Numbered from the stretch's first letter, positions 1 through 6,215 are shown. The stretch is DNA of 7,749 bases from an uncultured Eubacteriaceae bacterium (GCA_937905915.1 CALCVR010000323.1:1-7749); one strand, 5' to 3'. Notes: generated from the letters alone by a model not told the origin. A program made the numbers and translations.

Positions 1-628
1 CCGACGTGTAATCCACATGTTCCACATGATGGTAATTGCCGTCCCAGGACTCCTTAACATGGCCGTCAAACTTGATTTCCACCGTGTGATTGGGACGCTT
101 TACCAGCCATACGTCGCCTCCCGGCAGCCAGGCGTCGGGCAGCTCGGTCTGCCAGCCGTCCACCAGCTTCTGACGGAAGATGCCGAATTCATAGCGCAGC
201 GAATAACCCATGGCGGCGTAATCGCCGGTAGCTAGGCCGTCCAAGAAGCAGGCGGCCAAACGGCCCAAACCGCCGTTACCTAAGCCGGCGTCGGGTTCTC
301 TTTTATAGATATTGTCTAACTTAATGTCGAAATCAGCCAACACTTCCCGGGCGATTTCTTCCAACCCTAAATTATAGAGATTATTTTTGAGAGAACGGCC
401 CATGAGGAATTCCATGCAGAGATAGTAAACCTGTTTTCCTTCTTTTTCTCGGACCTGATCGTTAAAGTTCTTGCGTTTGTCCTGTAGAATATCCCGCACC
501 AACAAACCCAGAGCTCGATAATAGGTATCATAATCGGCGTTTTCCGGTTGCACGCCGAAATGATGGGATAATTTCTGCCGGAGCGCGTTGCGAAACTGCT
601 GTTTGGACATAGTCTGATTGACCTTCAT
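1..628 (-). CDS. glgP: Glycogen phosphorylase, N-terminal part (runs off left edge)
   Basis: This gene encodes a GT35-family glycogen/maltodextrin phosphorylase, a PLP-dependent cytosolic enzyme that releases glucose-1-phosphate from alpha-1,4-glucan ends. Only the first 209 codons are here, roughly a quarter of the usual 800 or so residues; the catalytic and PLP-lysine parts lie beyond position 1. Visible family motifs are YYLCMEFLMGRSL (residues 68-80), GLGNGGLGRLAACFLDG (115-131), the RYEFGIF segment (145-151) and GWQTELPDAWL (158-168). The start at 628 is supported by GGGAGG at 637-642 (reverse strand), 8 nt upstream; an in-frame ATG six codons later is less well placed. No frameshift is seen. 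The gene is divergent from the zapA cluster and has its own promoter at 699-727. The identification is firm. The subtype (glycogen or maltodextrin) cannot be told from this part. Confidence 0.96.
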   Translation of the reverse strand, partial: MKVNQTMSKQQFRNALRQKLSHHFGVQPENADYDTYYRALGLLVRDILQDKRKNFNDQVREKEGKQVYYLCMEFLMGRSLKNNLYNLGLEEIAREVLADFDIKLDNIYKREPDAGLGNGGLGRLAACFLDGLATGDYAAMGYSLRYEFGIFRQKLVDGWQTELPDAWLPGGDVWLVKRPNHTVEIKFDGHVKESWDGNYHHVEHVDYTS

Positions 629-698
629 GCAGTATGCCTCCCAAAATTTAGATTCTCGTTATGATGAAGACTACCCGAGGGTGAAATGGTATTTGTCT

Positions 699-727
699 AG
701 GATATCATGAAATGGGCTTTTTTTCAA
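699..727 (-). promoter_or_regulatory. Sigma-A-type promoter of glgP
   Basis: Read on the minus strand, a -35 box TTGAAA (722-727) and a -10 box TATCCT (699-704) are separated by exactly 17 nt. Transcription would start near 691-693, leaving a leader of roughly 65 nt before the glgP ATG at 628. It is a prediction from consensus match only. Confidence 0.6.
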
Positions 728-793
728 CCATGAGCCTCAGAAAGAGGATTATCGTGTAAGGATCTTCCTAGTTTATCAACTGCGAAAGAAAAC

Positions 794-823
794 ACAGGAT
801 GAAAATGAACAGGGTTATCCTGT
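794..823. repeat. Inverted repeat, possible hairpin or operator
   Basis: ACAGGAT (794-800) is the exact reverse complement of ATCCTGT (817-823). Nested within it, AACAGG (808-813) and CCTGTT (819-824) can form a shorter 6-bp hairpin with a 5-nt loop. T-rich sequence follows on the plus strand, but no gene on that strand ends upstream, so a terminator role is unlikely. It lies upstream of both divergent promoters. Confidence 0.35.
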
Positions 824-863
824 TAATTTTGTAAAAAGGCTTTTATGATGGAGCAATTCATAT

Positions 864-869
864 TATAAT
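864..869 (+). promoter_or_regulatory. Candidate -10 box of the zapA transcript
   Basis: A perfect TATAAT sits in an AT-rich stretch. No good TTGACA-like -35 box lies 16-18 nt upstream (the 17-nt position reads TTTTAT) and there is no extended TG motif, so support is limited. If used, transcription would start near 876 and leave a leader of about 210 nt before zapA, covering the dyads at 881-904 and the stems at 960-1032. Confidence 0.35.
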
Positions 870-880
870 AAGAGGATAAG

Positions 881-904
881 ATCAAAGATTTGATGGATCA
901 TCAA
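881..904. repeat. Two overlapping dyads, operator-like
   Basis: ATCAAA-GA-TTTGAT (881-894) and TTGATG-GAT-CATCAA (890-904) are both perfect inverted repeats and share bases 890-894. They lie just downstream of the TATAAT at 864-869, where a repressor site could act. No regulator is identifiable from the sequence. Confidence 0.4.
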
Positions 905-959
905 GACATAGGGATTTAAGATGTCTTTTGAGGCTGTTTTTATTTCAGCGAATTTTACA

Positions 960-1041
960 GGGCATTTCCCTGCCTGGGGATGGCGGACCGTACCAAGATG
1001 AAATGCCCCTCTTGGTCGAAAAGCGGCCCCAGCATTTTTGG
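960..1041 (+). promoter_or_regulatory. Fold-capable leader upstream of zapA, possible attenuator
   Basis: Three perfect pairings are visible: GGGCATTTC (960-968) with GAAATGCCC (1000-1008), 9 bp; ACCAAGA (992-998) with TCTTGGT (1010-1016), 7 bp; and CTGGGG (974-979) with CCCCAG (1027-1032), 6 bp. The 7-bp hairpin's 11-nt loop is made almost entirely of the 3' arm of the 9-bp stem, so those two should exclude each other. The 6-bp stem encloses the 7-bp hairpin and is followed within 2 nt by five T residues (1035-1039), as in an intrinsic terminator. I could not match it to a known riboswitch or T-box. Confidence 0.35.
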
Positions 1042-1084
1042 ATGAGGAAATTATTATTTTGGAAATAGAGAGGATGGATGGGTT

Positions 1085-1468
1085 ATGAATCCTATGAATA
1101 AGAAAAATCGCGTCCGGCTTAATATCCGGGGCTCGGAATACATTGTGATCTCAGAGGAAAACGAGGGCTATATCCGGGAGATGGGAGACACGGTGGATCG
1201 CCGCATTGAGGATATTCTCAGAGGCAATCCCAGCATGTCGGTAACGGCAGCGGCCGTGCTGGCGGCGTTGGATTTCTGTGACGAAGGCCGAAAAGCGTCC
1301 GATGCAGCCGACAACCTTCGCCTTCAGATCAAAGACTATCTGGAGGACGCGGCCAAAGCCCGTCTCCAAGCCGATGAGATGGTGCGGGAAAACGAGCGGT
1401 TGCAGCGGGAGATCCAGATGCTCAGAGCCCGGTATCAGCCGGGTCGGGATCAGAATACCCACTCATGA
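1085..1468 (+). CDS. zapA: Cell division protein ZapA
   Basis: ZapA is a small cytosolic FtsZ-binding protein that crosslinks and bundles FtsZ filaments in the Z-ring. The 127-residue product has the expected layout. An N-terminal beta-rich head comes first (residues 9-25, beginning NRVRLNIRGSEYIVI), followed by the segment EMGDTVDRRIEDI (32-44), the helix MSVTAAAVLAALDFCDE (51-67), and a long heptad-rich C-terminal coiled coil (about 70-118) for dimerisation. The start at 1085 has AGAGG at 1069-1073, 11 nt upstream; a second in-frame ATG three codons later is also possible. The stop overlaps the start of the U32 gene (ATGA, 1465-1468), implying translational coupling. This zapA-U32 pairing is familiar from clostridia. 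The identification rests on the motif pattern and size. Confidence 0.92.
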   Translation: MNPMNKKNRVRLNIRGSEYIVISEENEGYIREMGDTVDRRIEDILRGNPSMSVTAAAVLAALDFCDEGRKASDAADNLRLQIKDYLEDAAKARLQADEMVRENERLQREIQMLRARYQPGRDQNTHS

Positions 1469-3513
1469 GTTTGGAAATTTTAGCTCCGGCAGGCGGTCCG
1501 GAAGCGTTGGAGGCGGCCGTCCGCACGGGAGCCGATGCGGTGTATTTGGGATATTCCTCCTTTAGCGCCAGGGCATCGGCCGCCAACTTTGATGAGCAGG
1601 CTTTGGCTCGTGCGGTACAATATTGCCATCAAAGGGGGGTCAAGGTGCATTTGGCCCTCAACACCATTTTGCGGGACAAAGAATTACAAGGGGCATTGGA
1701 AGCCGCCCGCCTTGCCTGTCAGCTTTCCATAGACGCCGTCATTGTGCAGGATATGGGACTTTGCCGCCTTTTAAAGCAAGCGGCGCCAAAGCTGTCGCTT
1801 CATGCGTCCACCCAATTGTCGGTCCATACTTTGGCCGGGGTGGAGTGGATGCATCGGGCTGGATTTGACCGGGTGGTGTTGGCCCGGGAGCTGAGCCGGG
1901 AGGAAATCGCCGCCATCGCTAAGAAATCACCTGTTGAATTGGAAGTATTTGTCCATGGGGCGTTGTGTGCGTCGGTATCCGGCCAGTGTTACATGAGCGC
2001 TTTTTTGGGCGGACGCAGCGGGAATCGGGGACGATGCGCGCAACCTTGCCGTCTTCCCTTTCGCGCATCCGACGGATGCCCAAACGCCTTGAGCCTAAAG
2101 GATCATTCTATTATTAACCATTTGAGGGAACTTCATGCCATGGGCGTTGCATCGGCCAAAATAGAAGGGCGCATGAAGCGCCCGGAATACGTAGCGGCGG
2201 CAGTAACGGCTTGCCGTGCTTCCTTAGACGAAGGAAAGGTTCCTCACGACCTGATGGACAATTTACGAAATGTTTTTTCCCGCAGTGGATTCACCGATGG
2301 ATATTACACGGGCAACCGGGGCCGCAAGATGGTGGGCATCCGCCAGAAAGAGGATGTAACGGCCGCCCAAAAGGCGCTGCCTATTTTGCAGAAATTGATT
2401 GCTTCTGAACGCCAATCCCTCCCCCTACACCTGTATTTTGAAGGAAAGGAAGGCAGGCCGTCCCGTTTGGTTGCCTGGGATGAGGAAGGGCACCGGACGA
2501 CGGTAGAGGGACCCATTCCCCAGCCTGCGCAGTCGAGGCCTTTGGATGAGCAAAGCTGTGCAAAGCAGCTGAAAAAGACCGGAGGGACTCCCTTTTTTAT
2601 CCGGGAGCTGGACATTGCGCTGGAGAAAGGGCTCAATCTTCCGCTTTCCTCCCTCAATGCCCTGCGCCGGCAGGCCTTGGAGACGCTGCTGGAGGCGCGT
2701 GGGAAACGGGATCCTATCCCCTTTTCCCCGCCCAAACAGGAGAACATCCCAAAGAAGCTACTACATACTTTCCCTGCTGTGCATGCCCGGTTTGCATCGG
2801 TGGAGCAAATCCCGGATGCTTTTCAGGCGCAGCTGGTGTTTTTGCCTTTAAAGACGACAAAAGAACATTTGGCTATTTTGTCGGCCCGGTTTGAAGGAGC
2901 GGGAGTGGAAGTGCCCAGGGCCATATTTGGCCGGGAGGAAGTGATCCGGCGTCAACTTCGCTCCGCTCGGGAACTTGGTTGCCGCCACGCTTTGGTGCAT
3001 ACCTGGGACGGCGCCCAATTGGCTCGCGAAGAAGGTTTTTTCTTTCACGCCGGGTTTGGCTTGGCAATGGCAAACCGGCAGGCGCTTGGATCCGCAAAGG
3101 ATGACGGCTTCCAATCGGCGGCGCTGTGGCTGGAATTATCTCTAGGGCAGGCGTCCAGACTGACGGGAATTTTACCAGTGGGCTGTTACGCCTACGGTTT
3201 TCTCCCTCTGATGCTGATGCGCAACTGCCCGGCAGCTGATACCTGCAAAAAATGCGACGGCCGCCAAAGCCTGACCGACCGCAAAGGTATGGTATTTCCC
3301 GTGCGCTGTGCGGGAGGGGCGGGAGAGGTGCTCAATTCGGTCCCCTTGTGCCTGTCCGACCGCATGGACCGTCTCTCTTCCCTGGACTTTATCCATCTCC
3401 ATTTTACCGAAGAGACAAGGGATGAGGTAAAAGAGATTTTGCGTCTATTTGAGGAAGGAAGCGCGCCGGCTTTCGCTTTTACGCGGGGCCTCAGCCAGAA
3501 GGGCGTGCTGTAG
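1465..3513 (+). CDS. Long U32/DUF3656 family protein, probable 23S rRNA hydroxylase (RlhA-like)
   Basis: The 682-residue product is a full-length member of the long U32 family, usually auto-named 'collagenase-like peptidase'. The N-terminal domain opens with LAPAGGPEALEAAVRTGADA (6-25). The U32 signature runs E160 to S178 (EVFVHGALCASVSGQCYMS), followed by GRC...C, giving Cys168, Cys175, Cys191 and Cys195, then SAKIEGRMKRPEYV (230-243). A DUF3656-like middle domain spans about 315-405. The C-terminal part has a cysteine cluster (Cys588, Cys594, Cys597, Cys615) around SLTDRKGMVFPVRC. E. coli RlhA shares the U32 plus DUF3656 arrangement and hydroxylates C2501 of 23S rRNA; related U32 proteins bind Fe-S clusters and use prephenate. 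An RNA hydroxylase is therefore my preferred inference over a protease, but the substrate is unproven. It is co-translated with zapA through an ATGA overlap. Confidence 0.88.
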   Translation: MSLEILAPAGGPEALEAAVRTGADAVYLGYSSFSARASAANFDEQALARAVQYCHQRGVKVHLALNTILRDKELQGALEAARLACQLSIDAVIVQDMGLCRLLKQAAPKLSLHASTQLSVHTLAGVEWMHRAGFDRVVLARELSREEIAAIAKKSPVELEVFVHGALCASVSGQCYMSAFLGGRSGNRGRCAQPCRLPFRASDGCPNALSLKDHSIINHLRELHAMGVASAKIEGRMKRPEYVAAAVTACRASLDEGKVPHDLMDNLRNVFSRSGFTDGYYTGNRGRKMVGIRQKEDVTAAQKALPILQKLIASERQSLPLHLYFEGKEGRPSRLVAWDEEGHRTTVEGPIPQPAQSRPLDEQSCAKQLKKTGGTPFFIRELDIALEKGLNLPLSSLNALRRQALETLLEARGKRDPIPFSPPKQENIPKKLLHTFPAVHARFASVEQIPDAFQAQLVFLPLKTTKEHLAILSARFEGAGVEVPRAIFGREEVIRRQLRSARELGCRHALVHTWDGAQLAREEGFFFHAGFGLAMANRQALGSAKDDGFQSAALWLELSLGQASRLTGILPVGCYAYGFLPLMLMRNCPAADTCKKCDGRQSLTDRKGMVFPVRCAGGAGEVLNSVPLCLSDRMDRLSSLDFIHLHFTEETRDEVKEILRLFEEGSAPAFAFTRGLSQKGVL

Positions 3514-3609
3514 GACAATTGCGAAAAATGCTAAAGATCATGGAATGAAGCCAGCGGAAAGAACGTTTCTGCCGCAGAGGATTTGATATAGATGGGAGGA
3601 AAGAACCCA

Positions 3610-4050
3610 ATGGAAAAATTGAAAATCATGCGTATGTCAGACAAGGCCGTCCTGCCCCTCCGGGCGACGGAAGGGTCGGCCGGGATGGACCTTTCGGCTT
3701 GTTTAGATCACCCAGTTACCATAGCTCCAGGGGAAAGAGTGTGCATTCCCACCGGCATCGCCATTGCATTGCCGTCTAAGGAGACGGTGGGCTTGGTGTA
3801 TGCCCGCAGCGGCATGGCGGTGCGGGACGGCATCGCCCTGGTAAACGGCGTAGGGGTCATCGACAGCGATTATACAGGGGAAATCCAGGTAGGGCTTATT
3901 AACCTATCTAAGGAGCCCTACACAGTAAATCCCGGCCAACGCATCGCCCAACTGGTGGTGGCGCCGGTGCTGCTCCCTGCGGTGGAAGAAGTGGAAAGCC
4001 TTACGGAAACAGAACGTGGCAGCGGAGGATTTGGTTCCACAGGCCGGTAA
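3610..4050 (+). CDS. dut: dUTP diphosphatase (trimeric dUTPase)
   Basis: The product hydrolyses dUTP to dUMP and pyrophosphate, supplying dUMP for thymidylate and keeping uracil out of DNA. All five motifs of the trimeric family are present in the 146-residue protein: AGMDLSA (24-30), ARSGMA (65-70), GVGVIDSDYTGEI (80-92, with catalytic-site Asp and Tyr), GQRIAQLVV (109-117) and the flexible C-terminal RGSGGFGSTG (136-145). The ATG at 3610 is preferred over the in-frame ATG at 3592 because GGGAGGA (3594-3600) lies between them and serves as its ribosome binding site; the shorter protein also matches the usual family start. The gap of 96 nt from the U32 stop contains a small imperfect hairpin (3554-3575) but no clear terminator or promoter, so it is probably read with the upstream genes. 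Confidence 0.95.
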   Translation: MEKLKIMRMSDKAVLPLRATEGSAGMDLSACLDHPVTIAPGERVCIPTGIAIALPSKETVGLVYARSGMAVRDGIALVNGVGVIDSDYTGEIQVGLINLSKEPYTVNPGQRIAQLVVAPVLLPAVEEVESLTETERGSGGFGSTGR

Positions 4051-4151
4051 GAGGAAAGAGATTATACAGATGAAAAAGCCCCGTTCGGCTAATTTGGGTA
4101 AAAAGTTATGATTGGACAATAGAAGATTATGTTTTCTTGTAAGCTCCAGGC

Positions 4152-4190
4152 GTGGTACGCGCCGTACCGCCTTTGGCGGGGCGAATTTTT
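4152..4190 (+). terminator. Intrinsic terminator / attenuator-like pair of hairpins between dut and maf
   Basis: A stem CGT-A-CCGCC (4163-4171) pairs with GGCGG-G-GCG (4175-4183) around a TTT loop, with one mismatch and one G-U pair, and is followed directly by AATTTTT (4184-4190): the form of an intrinsic terminator. An overlapping hairpin, GTGGTACG (4152-4159) with CGTACCGC (4163-4170), uses the same 5' arm and would prevent it. It may simply end the dut transcript, or it may attenuate maf. Confidence 0.5.
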
Positions 4191-4215
4191 GGTTTGCCTA
4201 GAGCGGATTGAAACA

Positions 4216-4791
4216 ATGGAGGCGTCAAAATTGGCTCTCATCTTAGCATCGGCGTCCCCCAGGCGTCGGGACTTCTTAAAGCAAATGGGGCTTTCTTTCC
4301 GGGTATGTCCCGCCCGGGGAGAGGAAAAAATTGAACCGGGATGGCGGCCGGAAGAGATTGCCTCCCATTTGGCCAAACAAAAGGCATGGGAGGTGGCAAG
4401 CGGACATCCTAAGGATACCGTCATCGGAGCCGATACCATTGTGGTGTTGGGAAGCGAAGTGCTTGGCAAGCCCAAGGACAGAGAACAAGCCGTCCATATG
4501 CTCCGGATGTTATCCGGGAAGACCCATCAGGTGATGACCGGCGTGTGGGTGATCCTGGATGGAAAGGGGTATGGTTTTGTGCAAAAAACCGAAGTGACTT
4601 TTTATCATTTGACGGAATCTGAAATCGGACAATATGTGGAAACAGGAGAACCTATGGATAAAGCTGGAGCCTATGGCATTCAAGGATTGGGCATGACGCT
4701 GGTCAAAAACATCAACGGGGACTATTCCAATGTAGTGGGGCTTCCTGTGGCTCGTCTCATGCGGTTGCTTCGTCAACTGGGCCAATTGTAA
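4216..4791 (+). CDS. maf: Maf-family nucleoside triphosphate pyrophosphatase
   Basis: Maf proteins are cytosolic house-cleaning pyrophosphatases acting on dTTP/UTP or modified nucleotides; overexpression in Bacillus blocks septation. The 191-residue product shows the N-terminal substrate loop LASASPRRR (10-18), GADTIVV (71-77) with the catalytic-site Asp73, GKPKD (84-88) and the C-terminal block EPMDKAGAYGIQG (145-157). The YhdE-like dTTP/UTP subclass is likely but not certain. The start is uncertain: ATG 4216 gives a protein beginning just before the conserved LILASASPRR, as in the family, but its ribosome binding site (GAGCGG, 4201-4206) is weak. The same frame stays open to an ATG at 4129, which would add 29 unconserved residues encoded across the terminator-like hairpin; I reject that. 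Placement directly before mreBCD is the common bacterial arrangement. Confidence 0.92.
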   Translation: MEASKLALILASASPRRRDFLKQMGLSFRVCPARGEEKIEPGWRPEEIASHLAKQKAWEVASGHPKDTVIGADTIVVLGSEVLGKPKDREQAVHMLRMLSGKTHQVMTGVWVILDGKGYGFVQKTEVTFYHLTESEIGQYVETGEPMDKAGAYGIQGLGMTLVKNINGDYSNVVGLPVARLMRLLRQLGQL

Positions 4792-4819
4792 AAAGGCTTT
4801 GAATTCTCGGAAAAAAGTG

Positions 4820-4848
4820 TTGTGAAATGGGCGGCACAAGGGTATAAT
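4820..4848 (+). promoter_or_regulatory. Strong sigma-A-type promoter upstream of mreB
   Basis: TTGTGA (4820-4825) and a perfect TATAAT (4843-4848) are separated by exactly 17 nt. The start of transcription would be near 4855, giving a leader of about 109 nt before mreB. It begins only 29 nt after the maf stop, so mreBCD has its own promoter whether or not maf is read through. Confidence 0.75.
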
Positions 4849-4873
4849 AGAAAAAAGTATGGTCATATGAGGA

Positions 4874-4919
4874 AGGGAATTCTTTTGGTGTGATTGCGCA
4901 GAATTCCCTGATTGTTTTT
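4874..4919 (+). terminator. Terminator-like hairpin inside the mreB leader
   Basis: AGGGAATTCT (4874-4883) is perfectly complementary to AGAATTCCCT (4900-4909), a 10-bp stem with a 16-nt loop, followed by the T-rich tail GATTGTTTTTG. It lies downstream of the promoter at 4820-4848 and upstream of the mreB start, so it can affect transcripts from that promoter as well as readthrough from maf. The long loop and AT-rich stem make its strength uncertain. Confidence 0.5.
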
Positions 4920-4963
4920 GTTCGGAATATCCATCTTCTGCGGTTGTAAATAGGAAAGGATGT

Positions 4964-5905
4964 ATGCAGAGCATGTTTAACCACGACATCGGAATCGACC
5001 TTGGAACAGCAAACACCCTGGTTTTTATGAGAGATAAAGGTATCGTTATGCGGGAGCCGTCGGTGGTGGCCATCGATGTGCGCACCGACCAAGTCAAAGC
5101 GGTGGGTTCGGAGGCCAAGCAGATGATCGGCCGTACCCCCGGCTCTATCCAAGCCGTCCGCCCTTTGAAGGACGGCGTTATCGCCGATTTTGAAGTCACA
5201 GAAGCCATGCTTCGTTATTTTATCCGCAAGACCACCAAGGGCCGTGTGTTCAGCAAGCCTCGTGTGGTCATTTGCATCCCCTCCGGCGTAACCGAAGTGG
5301 AACGACGCGCCGTCCATGACGCTGCTTACAATGCAGGAGCCAAGGAAGTGGAGCTCATCGATGAACCCATGGCCGCCGCTATGGGCGCCCTGGGGGATAT
5401 TGTCACCTCCTGTTCGGTGCGGGTGGCCGGTGATAAATTGGACGAAGCCATTATTTCGTATGTGAAGAAGAAATATAATCTGCTCATTGGCGAGCGTACG
5501 GCTGAAGACATTAAGATCCGCATTGGTTCGGCCTATCCTTGCCAGGAAGAAGCTACCATGTCCATTAAGGGCCGCAATTTGATGGACGGTTTGCCCAAGA
5601 ACATTGAGATTTCTTCCGAAGAAGTGCGGGAGGCTTTGGAGGATTCTTTGGCTGCCATTGTGGATGCCATTCGTTCTACCTTGGAAAATACGCCTCCTGA
5701 GCTTTCGGCCGACATCATTGATCACGGTATTATGTTAACCGGCGGCGGGGCTTTGCTGCGCGGCTTGGATCAGTTGATTTCCAAGGAAACCAATATGCCG
5801 GTTCGCATTGCGGAGGAACCGCTTGACTGTGTGGCCGACGGCACAGGCATCCGCCTGCAAGGACCTCCCATCTCCAGTAAGAATAATTATCGCCGCCGCA
5901 CCTAA
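4964..5905 (+). CDS. mreB: Rod-shape protein MreB, lacking the phosphate-2 ATP-binding loop
   Basis: MreB is the actin-like cytoskeletal ATPase that guides side-wall peptidoglycan synthesis. The 313-residue product matches MreB almost throughout: phosphate-1 [11 protein letters not shown] (10-20), [18 protein letters not shown] (66-83), [14 protein letters not shown] (104-117), [11 protein letters not shown] (132-142), [11 protein letters not shown] (153-163), [18 protein letters not shown] (175-192) and [12 protein letters not shown] (258-269). Residue 142 is followed directly by LGDIVTS (143-149). In Bacillus and Thermotoga MreB, 26 residues lie between these points, including the DIGGGTTE loop that binds ATP phosphates. 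The frame is kept, so 78 nt appear to be missing at 5389/5390. The protein as written should not bind ATP normally; it may be a mutant, an assembly error or a divergent paralogue. The start at 4964 follows AGGAAAGGA (4952-4960); ATG 4973 is possible. Confidence 0.93.
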   Translation: MQSMFNHDIGIDLGTANTLVFMRDKGIVMREPSVVAIDVRTDQVKAVGSEAKQMIGRTPGSIQAVRPLKDGVIADFEVTEAMLRYFIRKTTKGRVFSKPRVVICIPSGVTEVERRAVHDAAYNAGAKEVELIDEPMAAAMGALGDIVTSCSVRVAGDKLDEAIISYVKKKYNLLIGERTAEDIKIRIGSAYPCQEEATMSIKGRNLMDGLPKNIEISSEEVREALEDSLAAIVDAIRSTLENTPPELSADIIDHGIMLTGGGALLRGLDQLISKETNMPVRIAEEPLDCVADGTGIRLQGPPISSKNNYRRRT

Positions 5906-6001
5906 AAAGCGGGCCCAGAGGGAGATTTGCGCCATGCTTTCAGGCGTCCCAGCTGTTAGACACGGATGGGGAGCGAAGGTGGGCTTTACCAGAAAAATGT
6001 C

Positions 6002-6044
6002 CAGCCCGTGCAGCCGTGGCCGCTAGGCCCTGTTGCCCGGGCTG
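6002..6044 (+). other. Hairpin in the mreB-mreC spacer
   Basis: CAGCCCG (6002-6008) pairs perfectly with CGGGCTG (6038-6044). Inside it, GCA (6010-6012) can pair with TGC (6034-6036), and GGCC (6018-6021) with GGCC (6026-6029) around a GCTA loop. The 5' arm can instead pair with GGGCT at 5981-5985, so an alternative fold exists. Confidence 0.4.
6020..6032. repeat. Direct repeat copy 1 (CCGCTAGGCCCTG)
   Basis: These 13 nt recur exactly at 6216-6228, 196 nt further on. The inner AGGCCCTG is also present inverted at 6065-6072. The copy lies within the loop of the 6002-6044 hairpin. Confidence 0.6.
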
Positions 6045-6054
6045 TACTGCTACA

Positions 6055-6073
6055 CAGGCCCAGGCAGGGCCTG
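6055..6073 (+). other. Hairpin in the mreB-mreC spacer
   Basis: CAGGCCC (6055-6061) and GGGCCTG (6067-6073) form a perfect 7-bp stem with a 5-nt loop. No T-run follows, so it is not an intrinsic terminator. The 3' arm overlaps the CAGGGCCT box (6065-6072), which is also complementary to both copies of the direct repeat. Confidence 0.45.
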
Positions 6074-6215
6074 GAGCCACACCGCCCTGTGAATTCTAAT
6101 TTACACGGCGCCTGGGGAATGGCGGTTGGTTTTATTTTTATCCATCCCCATCCGCGGGATGCTAGATTTTACGCGCTGTCCCAGCCTTTGTGCGCGTCTT
6201 GGCAGCGGACATTGC

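Larger units (their letters stand above)
629..1084. other. Divergent intergenic region between glgP and zapA
   Basis: These 456 nt lie between two divergent genes and contain no convincing protein gene. The left part carries the glgP ribosome binding site and promoter. The middle (about 780-905) is AT-rich, with an inverted repeat at 794-823, a consensus TATAAT at 864-869 and two overlapping dyads at 881-904. The right part (960-1041) is GC-richer and can form several stems. A 26-codon open frame at 921-1001 has only a weak ribosome binding site and no recognisable product. Confidence 0.8.

Noticed and set aside
780..794. Catabolite-repression (cre)-like site near the glgP promoter
   Set aside because: TGCGAAAGAAAACA matches the cre consensus only partly and misses the central CG, so it is not reported as a site.
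976..1000. Possible T-box or 6S RNA upstream of zapA
   Set aside because: The resemblance of GGCGGACCGTACC to the T-box core is too loose, and no specifier stem or 6S-like long central bubble could be made out. The 6S-zapA adjacency known from E. coli has the RNA downstream of zapA, not upstream.
921..1001. 26-codon open frame upstream of zapA, considered as a leader peptide
   Set aside because: Its ribosome binding site is weak (GGGAT) and it shows no run of a regulatory amino acid. The stretch is better described as a fold-capable leader.
3592..3609. Upstream ATG for dut at 3592
   Set aside because: The sequence GGGAGGA directly after it is a good ribosome binding site for the ATG at 3610, and the longer start adds six residues outside the family pattern.
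4129..4215. In-frame upstream start for maf adding 29 residues
   Set aside because: The extension is unlike Maf N-termini, which begin just before LILASASPRR. It would be encoded across a terminator-like hairpin, and the ATG at 4129 has no good ribosome binding site.
4751..5725. Long minus-strand open frames opposite maf/mreB (for example 4757-5725)
   Set aside because: They are shadows of well-identified plus-strand genes, with no ribosome binding site or family motif.
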